Assembly: GCA_030041075.1 (NCBI GenBank)
Contig: JASHOP010000059.1
Location: 1-32,859, forward strand
Reading direction: 5' to 3'
Length of the DNA: 32,859 nucleotides
Origin: Thermoplasmata archaeon
Lineage (GTDB): Archaea; Thermoplasmatota; Thermoplasmata; Lutacidiplasmatales; UBA184
Below, piece after piece: positions 17,227-24,635 of this stretch. Under the pieces are notes generated by a model, which was given only the letters and a program-made list of their open reading frames with translations, did no database searches and was not told where the DNA came from. The position numbers were made by a program, and so were the translations under genes. Within the stretch, counting starts at the first letter, position 1, and every line of letters begins with the position of its first letter.

Positions 17227-17424
17227 TCGACGGGTCCGCCGATCGAGCTCGCCCCGCGCTCGCGATCGATCGGCCCGGGGCGAGGGCCCCGGTGGGGTCC
17301 GCCGACCCCGACGGTCGCCCGCGCTCGGGTCGGGGCTCCGGCCGCCGGTGTCTTCGGGTCGGGCCGGGCGGACCCGTCGCGGGCCGCAAGGCGTTCGCCC
17401 CGGGCGTCGGAGGTGCCGGGACAA

Positions 17425-17433
17425 GCATTATCG
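17425..17433 (+). promoter_or_regulatory. TATA-like box of the 159-residue membrane protein gene
   Basis: GCATTATCG is the only AT-rich stretch in the 240-bp gap. It lies about 38 bp before ATG 17467, predicting a leader of about 11 nt. Nothing else is recognised in 17227-17424. Confidence 0.4.
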
Positions 17434-17466
17434 GACCACCCGAGGTCGTACCCTCGAGTCCGCGCG

Positions 17467-17946
17467 ATGCCGAACCCGGAGTCCCCGCGAACCCGCAAGC
17501 CGAGCTCTCCGAAGCCGGGGGTCCTCAAGCCCGCGGCGCCCAAGCAGGGCCTGCGTCGCTGGACGTTGTCGTTCACGATCTCGGGCGTCATGATCGTGGC
17601 GGTCGTCGCCGCGTTCGCCGGGGTCCCCGTGGCCCAGTCGACGCCGTTCGCGTTCTCGATCACGAACCCGGGCAGCTCGATGACGCCCTCCAACCACACG
17701 ACCTCCTTCGCCCATGCCGGGACGATCGTGTTCACCTGGTCGAAGTCCGGGGCGAACGGCGTGACGTTCTCGGTCCGGGTCGCTTCGAGCGGCGCGCTCC
17801 TCTACTCGATGTCGGCGACCGTCGCGAACGTGACCCTCAGCGTGCACGCCGACACGCCGTACAAGTTCGGCGTCCAGACGCAGTACGCGACCACGGTCTC
17901 GGTCTCGGGGAGCCTCGACTTCAAGGCGCCGGTGCTCACCCTCTGA
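17467..17946 (+). CDS. Small single-pass membrane or secreted protein, unknown function
   Basis: The 159-residue protein has a Pro/Lys/Arg-rich cytoplasmic start (RTRKPSSPKPG) and one hydrophobic segment (FTISGVMIVAVVAAFAGVPVA). An outward beta-rich domain of about 105 residues follows, with NHT and NVT sequons. No family is recognised. The basic start followed by a single helix suggests a type II membrane protein, although cleavage after the helix is possible. It lies between the giant stalk protein and the PadR-ABC operon and has its own TATA-like box, so a link to either is only positional. The ORF track begins at GTG 17413, which lies before the promoter; ATG 17467 is preferred. Confidence 0.65.
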   Translation: MPNPESPRTRKPSSPKPGVLKPAAPKQGLRRWTLSFTISGVMIVAVVAAFAGVPVAQSTPFAFSITNPGSSMTPSNHTTSFAHAGTIVFTWSKSGANGVTFSVRVASSGALLYSMSATVANVTLSVHADTPYKFGVQTQYATTVSVSGSLDFKAPVLTL

Positions 17947-17999
17947 GCTCCGCGTGCCCGTCCCGCGTCCCTGCCCGCGGAGCCGGGGCGTCCTCCTTG

Positions 18000-18013
18000 T
18001 ATCGAAATCGATA
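18000..18013 (+). promoter_or_regulatory. Inverted-repeat operator overlapping the PadR promoter
   Basis: TATCGA AA TCGATA is a perfect 6-bp inverted repeat with a 2-bp spacer, overlapping the TATA-like CGATATA at 18009-18015. It ends 30 bp before the PadR ATG at 18044, so a bound dimer would block TBP. Autoregulation by PadR is inferred from position; PadR proteins are winged-helix dimers that bind palindromes. Confidence 0.6.
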
Positions 18014-18043
18014 TAGCCATCGAACGCCGGCGGGGGGCCGTCG

Positions 18044-18553
18044 ATGCCGGGGCGGATCATCGGCCTCTACGCCCTCGCGTTGATGGATCGGGACGGTCCG
18101 GTCTACGGCTACCTCATCTCCCGCCGGATCTCCGAGCGCACGGGAGGGGCCTGGAGCCCCGGGGCGGGGGCGGTCTATCCCGCGCTTCGGGCGCTCGTGG
18201 ACCGGGGCCTGGCCCGGAGCGGCGGCGGGGGCCGCCGGCGCGAGTACCGGATCACGGCGGCGGGCCGCGTCGCGCTGCGGCGGCTGCGGCGCGAGTCGCT
18301 CTCGGCGGGCCGTTCCGCACCCGACCTCAGCGTCCTCTGGGCGGACGTCGTGGGCCGGCGCGACCTCGGCCCGTTCCTCCTCCACCGGCTGCGCCGGACG
18401 ATCCGGGCGCTGGAGGCCCAGTCCGGGCGCCACGCGGAGTCGCCCGCGGCCCGCGCGCTGCGACGGAACGTGCTCCGCGAGCTCGCCGCCGCCCAGCGGA
18501 GGATCGCTGGCGACCGTCGCTCGCCCCGGGTCCCGGGGGAAGGATCCCGATGA
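18044..18553 (+). CDS. PadR family transcriptional regulator
   Basis: The 169-residue protein has the PadR winged-helix domain in its first 85 residues: IIGLYALALMDRDGPVYGYLISRRI, then GAVYPALRALVDRGLAR, then the wing and YRITAAGR. A basic, helical C-terminal region follows (LLHRLRRTIRALEAQ), as expected for dimerisation. PadR proteins commonly repress adjacent transporter genes and lose DNA binding when they meet a ligand. Here the gene overlaps the ABC ATPase gene by 4 bp (ATGA), giving translational coupling, and a palindrome covers its promoter. A repressor that controls its own exporter operon is the simplest reading; the ligand is unknown. Confidence 0.88.
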   Translation: MPGRIIGLYALALMDRDGPVYGYLISRRISERTGGAWSPGAGAVYPALRALVDRGLARSGGGGRRREYRITAAGRVALRRLRRESLSAGRSAPDLSVLWADVVGRRDLGPFLLHRLRRTIRALEAQSGRHAESPAARALRRNVLRELAAAQRRIAGDRRSPRVPGEGSR

Positions 18554-19554
18554 GCGCTCCCCCCGATCGGAGCGCCATCCTCGTGAACGACCTGTCGAAG
18601 CACTACGGCTCGCGCGACCACCCGGTCCGGGCTCTCGACCACGTCTCGCTCCGGATCCCGTCGGGGACCGTGTTCGGCCTGCTCGGCCCGAACGGCGCGG
18701 GCAAGACGACCCTCATCAAGGTCCTCACGGGGATAACCGACGCCACGGCCGGGGAGGCGAGCGTCGCCGGGTTCGACGTCCGGCGGCAGTCGATGGCGGT
18801 CCGCGCCCAGATCGGGTGGGTCGCGGCCGAGGTGATCCTCGACGACGACTTCAGCGCGCGGGAGAACCTCTGGTTCCAGGCGAAGCTCCAGGGTCTCAAG
18901 GGCTGGGAGTCGCGCGCCGAGGACCTGCTCGCGTTCTTCTCGCTCGCCGACCGGGCGGACGACAAGGTCGGCAAGTTCTCCACGGGGATGCGCAAGAAGC
19001 TCGAGATCGCGCTCGCGCTCCTCCACCAGCCGCTCGTGATCTTCATGGACGAGCCGACGATCGGCCTCGACGTCAGCACCCGGCGGATGCTCTGGGAGAT
19101 CGTGACCGGGGTCCACCGGGAGTTCGGCGTCACGGTCCTCCTCACGACCCACTACATCGAGGAGGCCGACGCGCTGTGCGACCGCGTCGCGATCATCGAC
19201 CAGGGGCGCATCCTCGCGGAGGGCACGCCGTCGGAGCTCAAGGGCCGGGTGAAGGCGGACGTCGTCGAGCTCGAGACCTCCGAGCCACTCGAGGCGGCGC
19301 GGCTCTCGGCGCTGCCGGGGGTCCAGGAGGTCCACGCCCAGGGCAACGACTGGACGATCCGCGTCGGCACGTCCGACGACTTCCTGCCGCGGCTGTTCGC
19401 GACGATCCGGCCCGACCGGATCCGGCGGATCAGCGTGGAGAAGCCGAGCCTCGAGACCGTCTTCCTCGAGGTGACCGGACGGAGGCTCGGCCAGGACGAG
19501 CCGATCCGCGACCTAAGGAAGTTCTACGCCCAGATGCAGAGGGCGCGCCGATGA
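18550..19554 (+). CDS. ABC transporter ATP-binding protein (DrrA/CcmA-like)
   Basis: The 334-residue nucleotide-binding subunit powers the permease encoded next. Visible motifs are Walker A GPNGAGKTT (46-54), a signature motif in the variant form FSTGMRKK (143-150), Walker B VIFMDEP (163-169) and the switch histidine in LLTTHYIEE (H201). About 100 further residues form the C-terminal domain seen in daunorubicin-type exporters. The start overlaps PadR by 4 bp, and the stop overlaps the permease start by 4 bp. Drug, lipid or glycan export is possible; the substrate cannot be read from sequence. Confidence 0.92.
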   Translation: MSAPPDRSAILVNDLSKHYGSRDHPVRALDHVSLRIPSGTVFGLLGPNGAGKTTLIKVLTGITDATAGEASVAGFDVRRQSMAVRAQIGWVAAEVILDDDFSARENLWFQAKLQGLKGWESRAEDLLAFFSLADRADDKVGKFSTGMRKKLEIALALLHQPLVIFMDEPTIGLDVSTRRMLWEIVTGVHREFGVTVLLTTHYIEEADALCDRVAIIDQGRILAEGTPSELKGRVKADVVELETSEPLEAARLSALPGVQEVHAQGNDWTIRVGTSDDFLPRLFATIRPDRIRRISVEKPSLETVFLEVTGRRLGQDEPIRDLRKFYAQMQRARR

Positions 19555-20327
19555 GGATCCCGTGGAGCCCGTTCTGGGGCCTCTACTGGCGGGAGATCGT
19601 TAGGACGTTCCGCAACCCGTTCGTCCTCCTGATCACCGTCGTCCAGCCGTTCATGTGGCTCGCGTTCTTCGGCAGCAGCTTCTCGCTCCTGCCCGCGTCC
19701 GAGCTCGAGGGCCTGTTCGGGGCGTCGAACTACATCCAGTTCCTTCTCCCCGGGGTCCTGTCCACGTCGATGCTCACGGTCGGGATGTTCGGCTCGATGA
19801 GCACAATCCAGGACAAGCGGTTCGGTTTCATGAAGCGGATCCTGATCACCCCGACCTCGAAGGGGACGGTGTTCGTCACGAAGGCGCTCGGGTCCGCGTC
19901 GCGCGGGCTCGTGCAGTTCCCCGTGATGATCGCGGCGGCGCTCGCCTTCGGGGTCTCGTTCCACCTCTCGCCGCTCCAGTGGGCGGCCTGGGTCTCCGCG
20001 CTGATGCTCCTCGCGATCGGCTTCTGCAGCCTGTTCCTCGCGATCACCGCCCGTTCGACCGACTGGCAGACCCCGGGGGTGGTCTCGAACTTCATCACCA
20101 TGCCGCTCATGTTCGCGAGCGCGGCGCTGTTCGGCAGCAGCCACTTCCCGGTCTGGATGCAGACGATCTCGAAGGTGAACCCGATCACGTTCTCGGCGCT
20201 CCTCGGGCGCAGCTTCATGCTGGGCACCGCGACGAACTGGTGGGACCTCGGGTACCTCGCGCTGTTCTCCCTGACGATGCTGGGTGTCGGGTACTTCGTC
20301 TCGAGCCGCTGGCTCCGCGTCGAGTGA
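19551..20327 (+). CDS. ABC-2 type transporter permease
   Basis: The 258-residue membrane subunit begins MRIPWSPFWGLYWREIVRTFRNPFVLL, typical of the ABC-2 exporter family. It has about six hydrophobic segments and the family-like central stretch KRFGFMKRILITPTSKGTVF. The C-terminal part carries the conserved segment VNPITFSALLGRSFMLG. The ORF track merges it with a shadow frame starting at 18816; ATG 19551 overlaps the ATPase stop and follows an AGAGGG SD-like site. With PadR and the ATPase it forms a compact three-gene exporter operon. Confidence 0.9.
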   Translation: MRIPWSPFWGLYWREIVRTFRNPFVLLITVVQPFMWLAFFGSSFSLLPASELEGLFGASNYIQFLLPGVLSTSMLTVGMFGSMSTIQDKRFGFMKRILITPTSKGTVFVTKALGSASRGLVQFPVMIAAALAFGVSFHLSPLQWAAWVSALMLLAIGFCSLFLAITARSTDWQTPGVVSNFITMPLMFASAALFGSSHFPVWMQTISKVNPITFSALLGRSFMLGTATNWWDLGYLALFSLTMLGVGYFVSSRWLRVE

Positions 20328-20488
20328 GCGACCCGAAGAGGCGGCGAGGCGGGTCCGGTAAGACGAGGGGCATGGGACGCTGGGGGGCTGTGCAGCGGCA
20401 CCCTTTCGCCTCGTGCGAGCGGTGTCCCAGCCGTTCCACGCCCTGTTCGGACCGGCCCATGGTGGGCACCCTCCGAACCGTCCCGAAC

Positions 20489-20511
20489 GTTCTTTAGGGC
20501 GGTATCGCCCT
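20489..20511 (+). promoter_or_regulatory. TATA-like box and palindromic operator of the two-gene cassette
   Basis: GTTCTTTA (20489-20496) is followed directly by AGGGCG-GTAT-CGCCCT (20496-20511), a perfect 6-bp inverted repeat with a 4-bp spacer. Start spacing from the box predicts a transcript beginning near the ATG at 20522. The palindrome lies between box and start, a good site for an autorepressor. Confidence 0.55.
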
Positions 20512-20521
20512 GCGGACGACG

Positions 20522-20698
20522 ATGACAGGGCCTCCCGCTGGGCTACCGTGGACGGACGTGACCGTCGGAACCCAGACCGTGAGCGTCTTCCGTGGCTTCC
20601 CCCGGCACTTCTACGCGCTGGACCCCACCACAGGCAGCGTGGTCAGCGGAACGACGCTGGACGCCGTGGTCGAGCGACTGAGAGCCCACGTCGGGTGA
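20522..20698 (+). CDS. 58-residue protein, possible antitoxin-like partner (DUF5678-like)
   Basis: This ORF is too short for the ORF track. It reads MTGPPAGLPWTDVTV at the start and ends LDAVVERLRAHVG. The middle (FRGFPRHFYALDP, then GSVVSGTTLDAVVE) resembles small DUF5678-type proteins, in which a short beta unit with a YALDP/VVxxG pattern precedes a helix; this is a visual resemblance only. The ATG follows the TATA/palindrome region with almost no leader. Its stop codon lies inside the SD site of the next gene, 5 bp before that start, so the two are coupled. Small size, order and coupling recall antitoxin-toxin pairs. Confidence 0.55.
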   Translation: MTGPPAGLPWTDVTVGTQTVSVFRGFPRHFYALDPTTGSVVSGTTLDAVVERLRAHVG

Positions 20699-20701
20699 TC
20701 C
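20694..20701 (+). promoter_or_regulatory. Ribosome binding site embedded in the upstream stop codon
   Basis: GGTGATCC is perfectly complementary to the usual archaeal 16S 3' end (GGATCACC). It contains the TGA stop of the 58-residue ORF and lies 2 bp before ATG 20704. This decides the start of the HEPN-like gene and supports the small ORF as real. Confidence 0.55.
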
Positions 20702-20703
20702 GG

Positions 20704-21108
20704 ATGGCGACCGAGACGCACCCGGTACCCGTGGGGGATGCGCTCCTGGGGGGAGCGAAAGAGTACCGGGAGGGGGCGGCCCAGCGGAACCGCCTCAAGG
20801 TACGAGAGGCGGCGGAGAAGGTGTGGCGGGCCGTCACCCAAGCGACCGACGCCTCCATTTACGGGGCTACCGGGGCGCGAGTGGAGTTCAACTCCGAGAG
20901 GCTCGAGGCTCTCGAGGAGATGGGACGAGGCGACCTCGCCGGTAGGGTCGCGGAGATCGCCCAGCTCGTCCATGGAGACTGCTTCTACCACGGCTACTGC
21001 ACCAACGTGGACGTCCGGATGGAGGAGGCGTGCCAGCTCGTCCAGGACATCACCGGCGATAGCTCGTACCGCGAGACCTTCCGAAGCGCGCTCCGAGGGG
21101 ACGCGTAG
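20704..21108 (+). CDS. PaREP1/HEPN-like helical protein
   Basis: The 134-residue protein is mostly alpha-helical. It carries the PaREP1/HEPN-like pattern in VREAAEKVWRAVTQATDAS, and near its end LVHGDCFYHGYCTNVDVRMEE, where the family usually has a helix with LH and FY. HEPN-type proteins act as RNases or nucleotide-transferase partners in toxin-antitoxin and defence modules. The canonical Rx4-6H RNase motif is not evident here (the nearest R and H are too far apart), so RNase activity is uncertain. The track starts at 20413, which reads through the upstream small ORF in another frame; ATG 20704 has a strong SD site. It is convergent with the glucoamylase gene. Confidence 0.65.
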   Translation: MATETHPVPVGDALLGGAKEYREGAAQRNRLKVREAAEKVWRAVTQATDASIYGATGARVEFNSERLEALEEMGRGDLAGRVAEIAQLVHGDCFYHGYCTNVDVRMEEACQLVQDITGDSSYRETFRSALRGDA

Positions 21109-21261
21109 GGAGGCGTAGACCGCTGGCCGAGGTGAGCCGGCCGATCGGGGCCGCGGTCGCCCGTACGTCGTCCTCGCCCCGTTCGGTGGCAGCCCCATCC
21201 GGTCCGGAGGGCGACGACCCTGAAGGGACTCGGTGTCGCCGGATCCCCGGAGCGACTGGCG

Positions 21262-23667
21262 CTAGCCCGGCGCCGCCGCGCGAGCCTCGAAGTCGCGTCC
21301 TTCCCAGCGGTCCGACTCCGGCCAGTAGAACGTGAACCTCCACGAACGGTCGGGCCCTCGAAGCGGGGCGAGGTCGACGAACTCGAGTCCCAGGCCGGTG
21401 CGGCGGGACTCGAGGCTCTGGAGCGTCCCCCAGCCGTCGTCGCTCGCCCGCAGCCGGAACGGGGCTCCGGCGACGACCCGGAGGGTCGCTTCGGGGGGGA
21501 CCCGCGACGTCTGGCGGTTGAACGTCCAGTACTCGAGGGTCAGGGGCCGTCGCTCCCGGCCCTGGTACCGCTCCGCGACCGCCGGCACCCGATCGAACAC
21601 CGCTCCGTCGGCCGACGAACGCAGGAGCTCGAGGTACTCGGCGTGGGCCCACGCGAGCGGCATCGCCGCCTCCGTCGGCCGCCCGAGCTCGAGGTAGAGG
21701 GACGGGAGGTCCGGCCCGTCCCAGACCTGCTCCGTCACGAGGCCCGTGGTCGTCGCGAACCGCTCCATCGCCTCGAGGTACGGCGCGGGGTCGTTGCCGG
21801 CGGCGAGCTCGTAGTGGCCCCGCTCGCCGGTGAGCACCGGCCACCCCCGGCCCTGGCCCCAGTCCGTGTAGGGGCCCCCGTCGTCCCGCTGGCCGTACCC
21901 GTCGCGGTTGTACCGGCGCCAGACCGGTCCGAACGGCGTGTCGACCTTCAGGACCCGGTCGACGACGCGGAGGGAGTCGACGACGAGCGGATCGTCCGGG
22001 GCGCGGACGCCGTAGCGGACGAGGTCGAGGAACCCCGCGTCGACGATCTCGCTCGCGGGGAACGCGTTGGGGGTCCCGGGCGGAAGGTTCGGGAGCCAGA
22101 CGGTCCCGAGGTCGGGCCCCTCGTCCGGGACCGTGCTGTGGACCGACGCCGGCCGGACCCGGACGTAGTGGCGGGGGACCCCCTCCACCAAGGTCCCGCT
22201 CCGCGTGACGGTCCAGAGGTCGACGTGGGACTCGAGGAAGTCCGCGTAGTCCTGGATGAACGCCGCGGAGGCGGCGTCGCCGCCGGCCCGGACGAACCCC
22301 GCGGCGACGGTGAGCGCGGCGATGCTCGTCGCGATCGTCGACGGCGAGTAGCCCCCGACCTCCTCCCAGCGATCCTCCTCCGTCGCGGGACCGCGCTCGA
22401 TCAGGAAGCGGGCGCCCTGCCGGACCATCGGCTCGGGGTCGAAGCCGGAGTTGCCGCGCGTCTCCTTGAGCTTCGCGGCGAGCAGGATCGGAAGCGCGAC
22501 CTCGTCCAGCTGGACCCCGTGCCAGTACGGCGTGCCGTCGACCCAGAAGTTCTGCGGGAAGCCGCCGTCCGGCTTCTGCTGGGTCGCGAGGTAGACGAGC
22601 GCCCGGAGGGCCGTCGTCTCGGCCCCGGAGGCGAGGAGCCCCAGGGCGCAGTGCGCCATGTCCCGCGTCCAGACGAGGTGGTAGCCGCCCCGGTCCTCGT
22701 CGGTCTGGGCCGCCCCCCACGGGATCGAGAGGGAGGCGATGAACGCGCCCGGGAACAGCTTGTCCTCGTGGGCGAGCAGGGTGGCCCGGCTCGCGTGGTA
22801 GAGCCGGCCGCCGTCCCCCGAGCGCCGGGCGAGGGGGAGCTCGTGCGCAGCGGTCCGCTGCCACTGGTCGAGGAAGCGGCGGTGGTGGAGCTCGAACGGC
22901 GTGGCGAGCGACTGGTGGAGCGTCGTCACCGCCGACTGGATCGAGTCGCCGAAGGCGACGCCCAGGGTGAACTCGGTGACCTCCCCGACGGGGAGCTCGC
23001 CCGTCAGCGCGACGTTGCCGTCCGGCGCCCGGTCGAACTCCCAGGCCATCGACCCGTGCTGGGCGATGTCGGTGTAGCCGTCGCTCGCGCCGACGTACCC
23101 GACCGAGCTCCGGGCGAACGGAAGGGTGGCCATCACCGCGAGGGCGGTCCCGCCCTTCTCCGCGGCGAGCACGTGTCTTCCCAGGAGCTCGTAGACGGTC
23201 GCGTAGTTGCCCCAGCCGCCGACCTCGAGATGGGGCGCGACGAGCGCGAACAGGCGCAGCTTGCCGACGAGCTCCGGGTCGAGCACGTCGAGCTTCGCCC
23301 GGACGAGGAGGCACGGCTGGTGGGGGTCGGCGATCACCGACTTCACGAGGCGGAAGCGACCGCCCGGCTCCTCCGACCGGACCGTGAACCCGAGCGCGCG
23401 CTCGTTCGGGCGCTCGGTGGTCGCGTCGAGATGGCGCTTCTCCTCGAGGAACAGCGACCCGCCGTCGGAGAACAGGAACTCGAGGTCGCGAAGCTGCGGG
23501 CGGTCGATCCTCGGGTAGTAGACCTCGGTCACGATCCCGCGCCAGAGGGTGTACCAGAGGCGCGAGTCGGACGAGTAGGCGGTCCCGATGCCTTCCTTGT
23601 TGCTGTGCGACCACCGCGGCTCGATCCCCGGCCCGCCGAACGCGAGCCGATCCCCCCGGGGCTGCAC
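21262..23667 (-). CDS. Glucoamylase, glycoside hydrolase family 15
   Basis: GH15 glucoamylases release glucose from non-reducing ends of alpha-glucans. The 801-residue protein has an N-terminal beta-sandwich (about 1-270), then an (alpha/alpha)6 barrel with YHLVWTRDMAH and the general acid in VQLDEVALP (E389). The general base is in LAWAHAEYLEL (E677). About 100 beta-rich residues follow (WRFTFYWPESDRWEGRDF). No signal peptide is visible, so it probably acts in the cytoplasm on stored glycogen or maltooligosaccharides. The start is GTG with a GGAGG SD site 7 bp upstream and a TATA-like stretch near 23704-23716. An overlapping 854-residue frame is a shadow. Trehalase-like GH15 members are an alternative. 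Confidence 0.9.
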   Translation of the reverse strand: MQPRGDRLAFGGPGIEPRWSHSNKEGIGTAYSSDSRLWYTLWRGIVTEVYYPRIDRPQLRDLEFLFSDGGSLFLEEKRHLDATTERPNERALGFTVRSEEPGGRFRLVKSVIADPHQPCLLVRAKLDVLDPELVGKLRLFALVAPHLEVGGWGNYATVYELLGRHVLAAEKGGTALAVMATLPFARSSVGYVGASDGYTDIAQHGSMAWEFDRAPDGNVALTGELPVGEVTEFTLGVAFGDSIQSAVTTLHQSLATPFELHHRRFLDQWQRTAAHELPLARRSGDGGRLYHASRATLLAHEDKLFPGAFIASLSIPWGAAQTDEDRGGYHLVWTRDMAHCALGLLASGAETTALRALVYLATQQKPDGGFPQNFWVDGTPYWHGVQLDEVALPILLAAKLKETRGNSGFDPEPMVRQGARFLIERGPATEEDRWEEVGGYSPSTIATSIAALTVAAGFVRAGGDAASAAFIQDYADFLESHVDLWTVTRSGTLVEGVPRHYVRVRPASVHSTVPDEGPDLGTVWLPNLPPGTPNAFPASEIVDAGFLDLVRYGVRAPDDPLVVDSLRVVDRVLKVDTPFGPVWRRYNRDGYGQRDDGGPYTDWGQGRGWPVLTGERGHYELAAGNDPAPYLEAMERFATTTGLVTEQVWDGPDLPSLYLELGRPTEAAMPLAWAHAEYLELLRSSADGAVFDRVPAVAERYQGRERRPLTLEYWTFNRQTSRVPPEATLRVVAGAPFRLRASDDGWGTLQSLESRRTGLGLEFVDLAPLRGPDRSWRFTFYWPESDRWEGRDFEARAAAPG

Positions 23668-23703
23668 CGACCTGCCTCCGGGCCGGCGAGACGGACCGGG
23701 GCT

Positions 23704-23716
23704 TTCAACCTTAACG
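23704..23716. promoter_or_regulatory. Divergent AT-rich promoter region, glucoamylase and TauE/SafE genes
   Basis: TTCAACCTTAAC is the most AT-rich stretch in the 113-bp divergent gap. On the minus strand (GTTAAGGTTGAA) it predicts a leader of about 17 nt, leaving room for the GGAGG site. The plus-strand gene could use it with a longer leader, or use GCTTTTCC at 23751-23758 as a leaderless promoter. Confidence 0.4.
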
Positions 23717-23780
23717 CCCCGACGCCACGGCCGCCGGCGCCGCCCGCCGGGCTTTTCCGACCCGGCGGGTACCGCGCGCC

Positions 23781-24635
23781 GTGGACCTCTGGGCCTGGGT
23801 GCTCCTGCTGGGGCTCACGGGCATCCTCGCGGGGCTCCTCGGGTCGTTGACGGGGCTCGGCGGGGCGGTCGTCGTCATCCCGGTCCTGATCGTGGGCTTC
23901 GGAGCGTCGTTCCCGGTCGCCGCCGGGGCGGGGCTGATCACCATCCTCGTGACGTCGTCGACGACCGGCGCGACGTACGTCCGCGACTACCTGACCGACC
24001 TTAGGATCGGGATGTTCTTCGAGATCGCCACGGTCCCGGGGGCGATCATCGGCGCCTCGGCGACCGTCCTCCTGACCCACGCGAGCCTCGACGACGCGCT
24101 CCTGGTCGCGCTCGGCATCGTCCTCCTCGCGATCATCCCCGGCAGCCTGCGGCGGCGGAACGAGGAGCTCCCCGCGGGGGTCGTGCCGGATCGCCGCTCC
24201 CAGCGGCTCGGGCTGGTCGGGGAGTACCACGACCAGGCGACCGACCGGGACGTCCGCTATGCCGCGGCGGAGACGAGCCCCGCGCTCGGGGTGATGTTCG
24301 GCGCCGGGATCGTGTCGGGGATGTTCGGCATCGGCGCCGGGGTGTTCAAGGTCCTCGCGCTCGACCACTACCTCCGTCTCCCGATGAAGGTCTCGACCGC
24401 GACGAGCAACTTCATGATGGGCGTGACGGCAGCGGCGGGCGCGGGGGTGCTGCTCGCCGCGGGCTACGTGAACCCGCTGATCGCCGCCCCGGCCGCGATG
24501 GGTACCGCGCTGGGGGCCTACTCCGGCTCGCGCCTCCTGCCGGGCCTTCGGAACCGGACGGTCCGCCTCATCCTGATCCCCGTCGTCGCCGTGCTCGGGG
24601 CCGAGACGATCCTCCGGGGGGTGGGGCTCCCGTGA
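23781..24635 (+). CDS. TauE/SafE family sulfite/organosulfur exporter (TSUP)
   Basis: The 284-residue integral membrane protein has two homologous halves. Each has the family's glycine-rich entry (GILAGLLGSLTGLGGAVVVIP; later SGMFGIGAGVFKVLAL), and hydrophobic segments cover most of the chain. A hydrophilic cytoplasmic loop (about residues 114-165) separates the halves, somewhat longer than usual. Family members move sulfite, sulfoacetate or related anions; substrate here is unknown. The start is GTG 23781. The stop overlaps the DUF1634 gene by 4 bp, a frequent pairing. Confidence 0.88.
   Translation: MDLWAWVLLLGLTGILAGLLGSLTGLGGAVVVIPVLIVGFGASFPVAAGAGLITILVTSSTTGATYVRDYLTDLRIGMFFEIATVPGAIIGASATVLLTHASLDDALLVALGIVLLAIIPGSLRRRNEELPAGVVPDRRSQRLGLVGEYHDQATDRDVRYAAAETSPALGVMFGAGIVSGMFGIGAGVFKVLALDHYLRLPMKVSTATSNFMMGVTAAAGAGVLLAAGYVNPLIAAPAAMGTALGAYSGSRLLPGLRNRTVRLILIPVVAVLGAETILRGVGLP

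Noticed and set aside
14644-17424. 926-residue minus-strand ORF opposite the giant surface protein
   Set aside because: It is Arg/Asp/Val-rich with repeats mirroring the plus-strand repeats, has no motifs or promoter, and is explained by strong GC third-position bias of the sense gene.
15705-18083. 792-residue plus-strand ORF across the stalk gene and into the PadR region
   Set aside because: A frame-shifted shadow of the 96-bp repeats; it crosses three promoters and two real gene boundaries.
20704-21108. Canonical HEPN ribonuclease call
   Set aside because: The helical pattern fits the broader family, but no Rx4-6H motif is visible, so catalytic RNase function is not claimed.
21643-23850. 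735-residue plus-strand ORF opposite the glucoamylase
   Set aside because: The sense strand has full GH15 motifs and an SD-led start; the opposite frame is low-complexity Arg/Glu/Val sequence.
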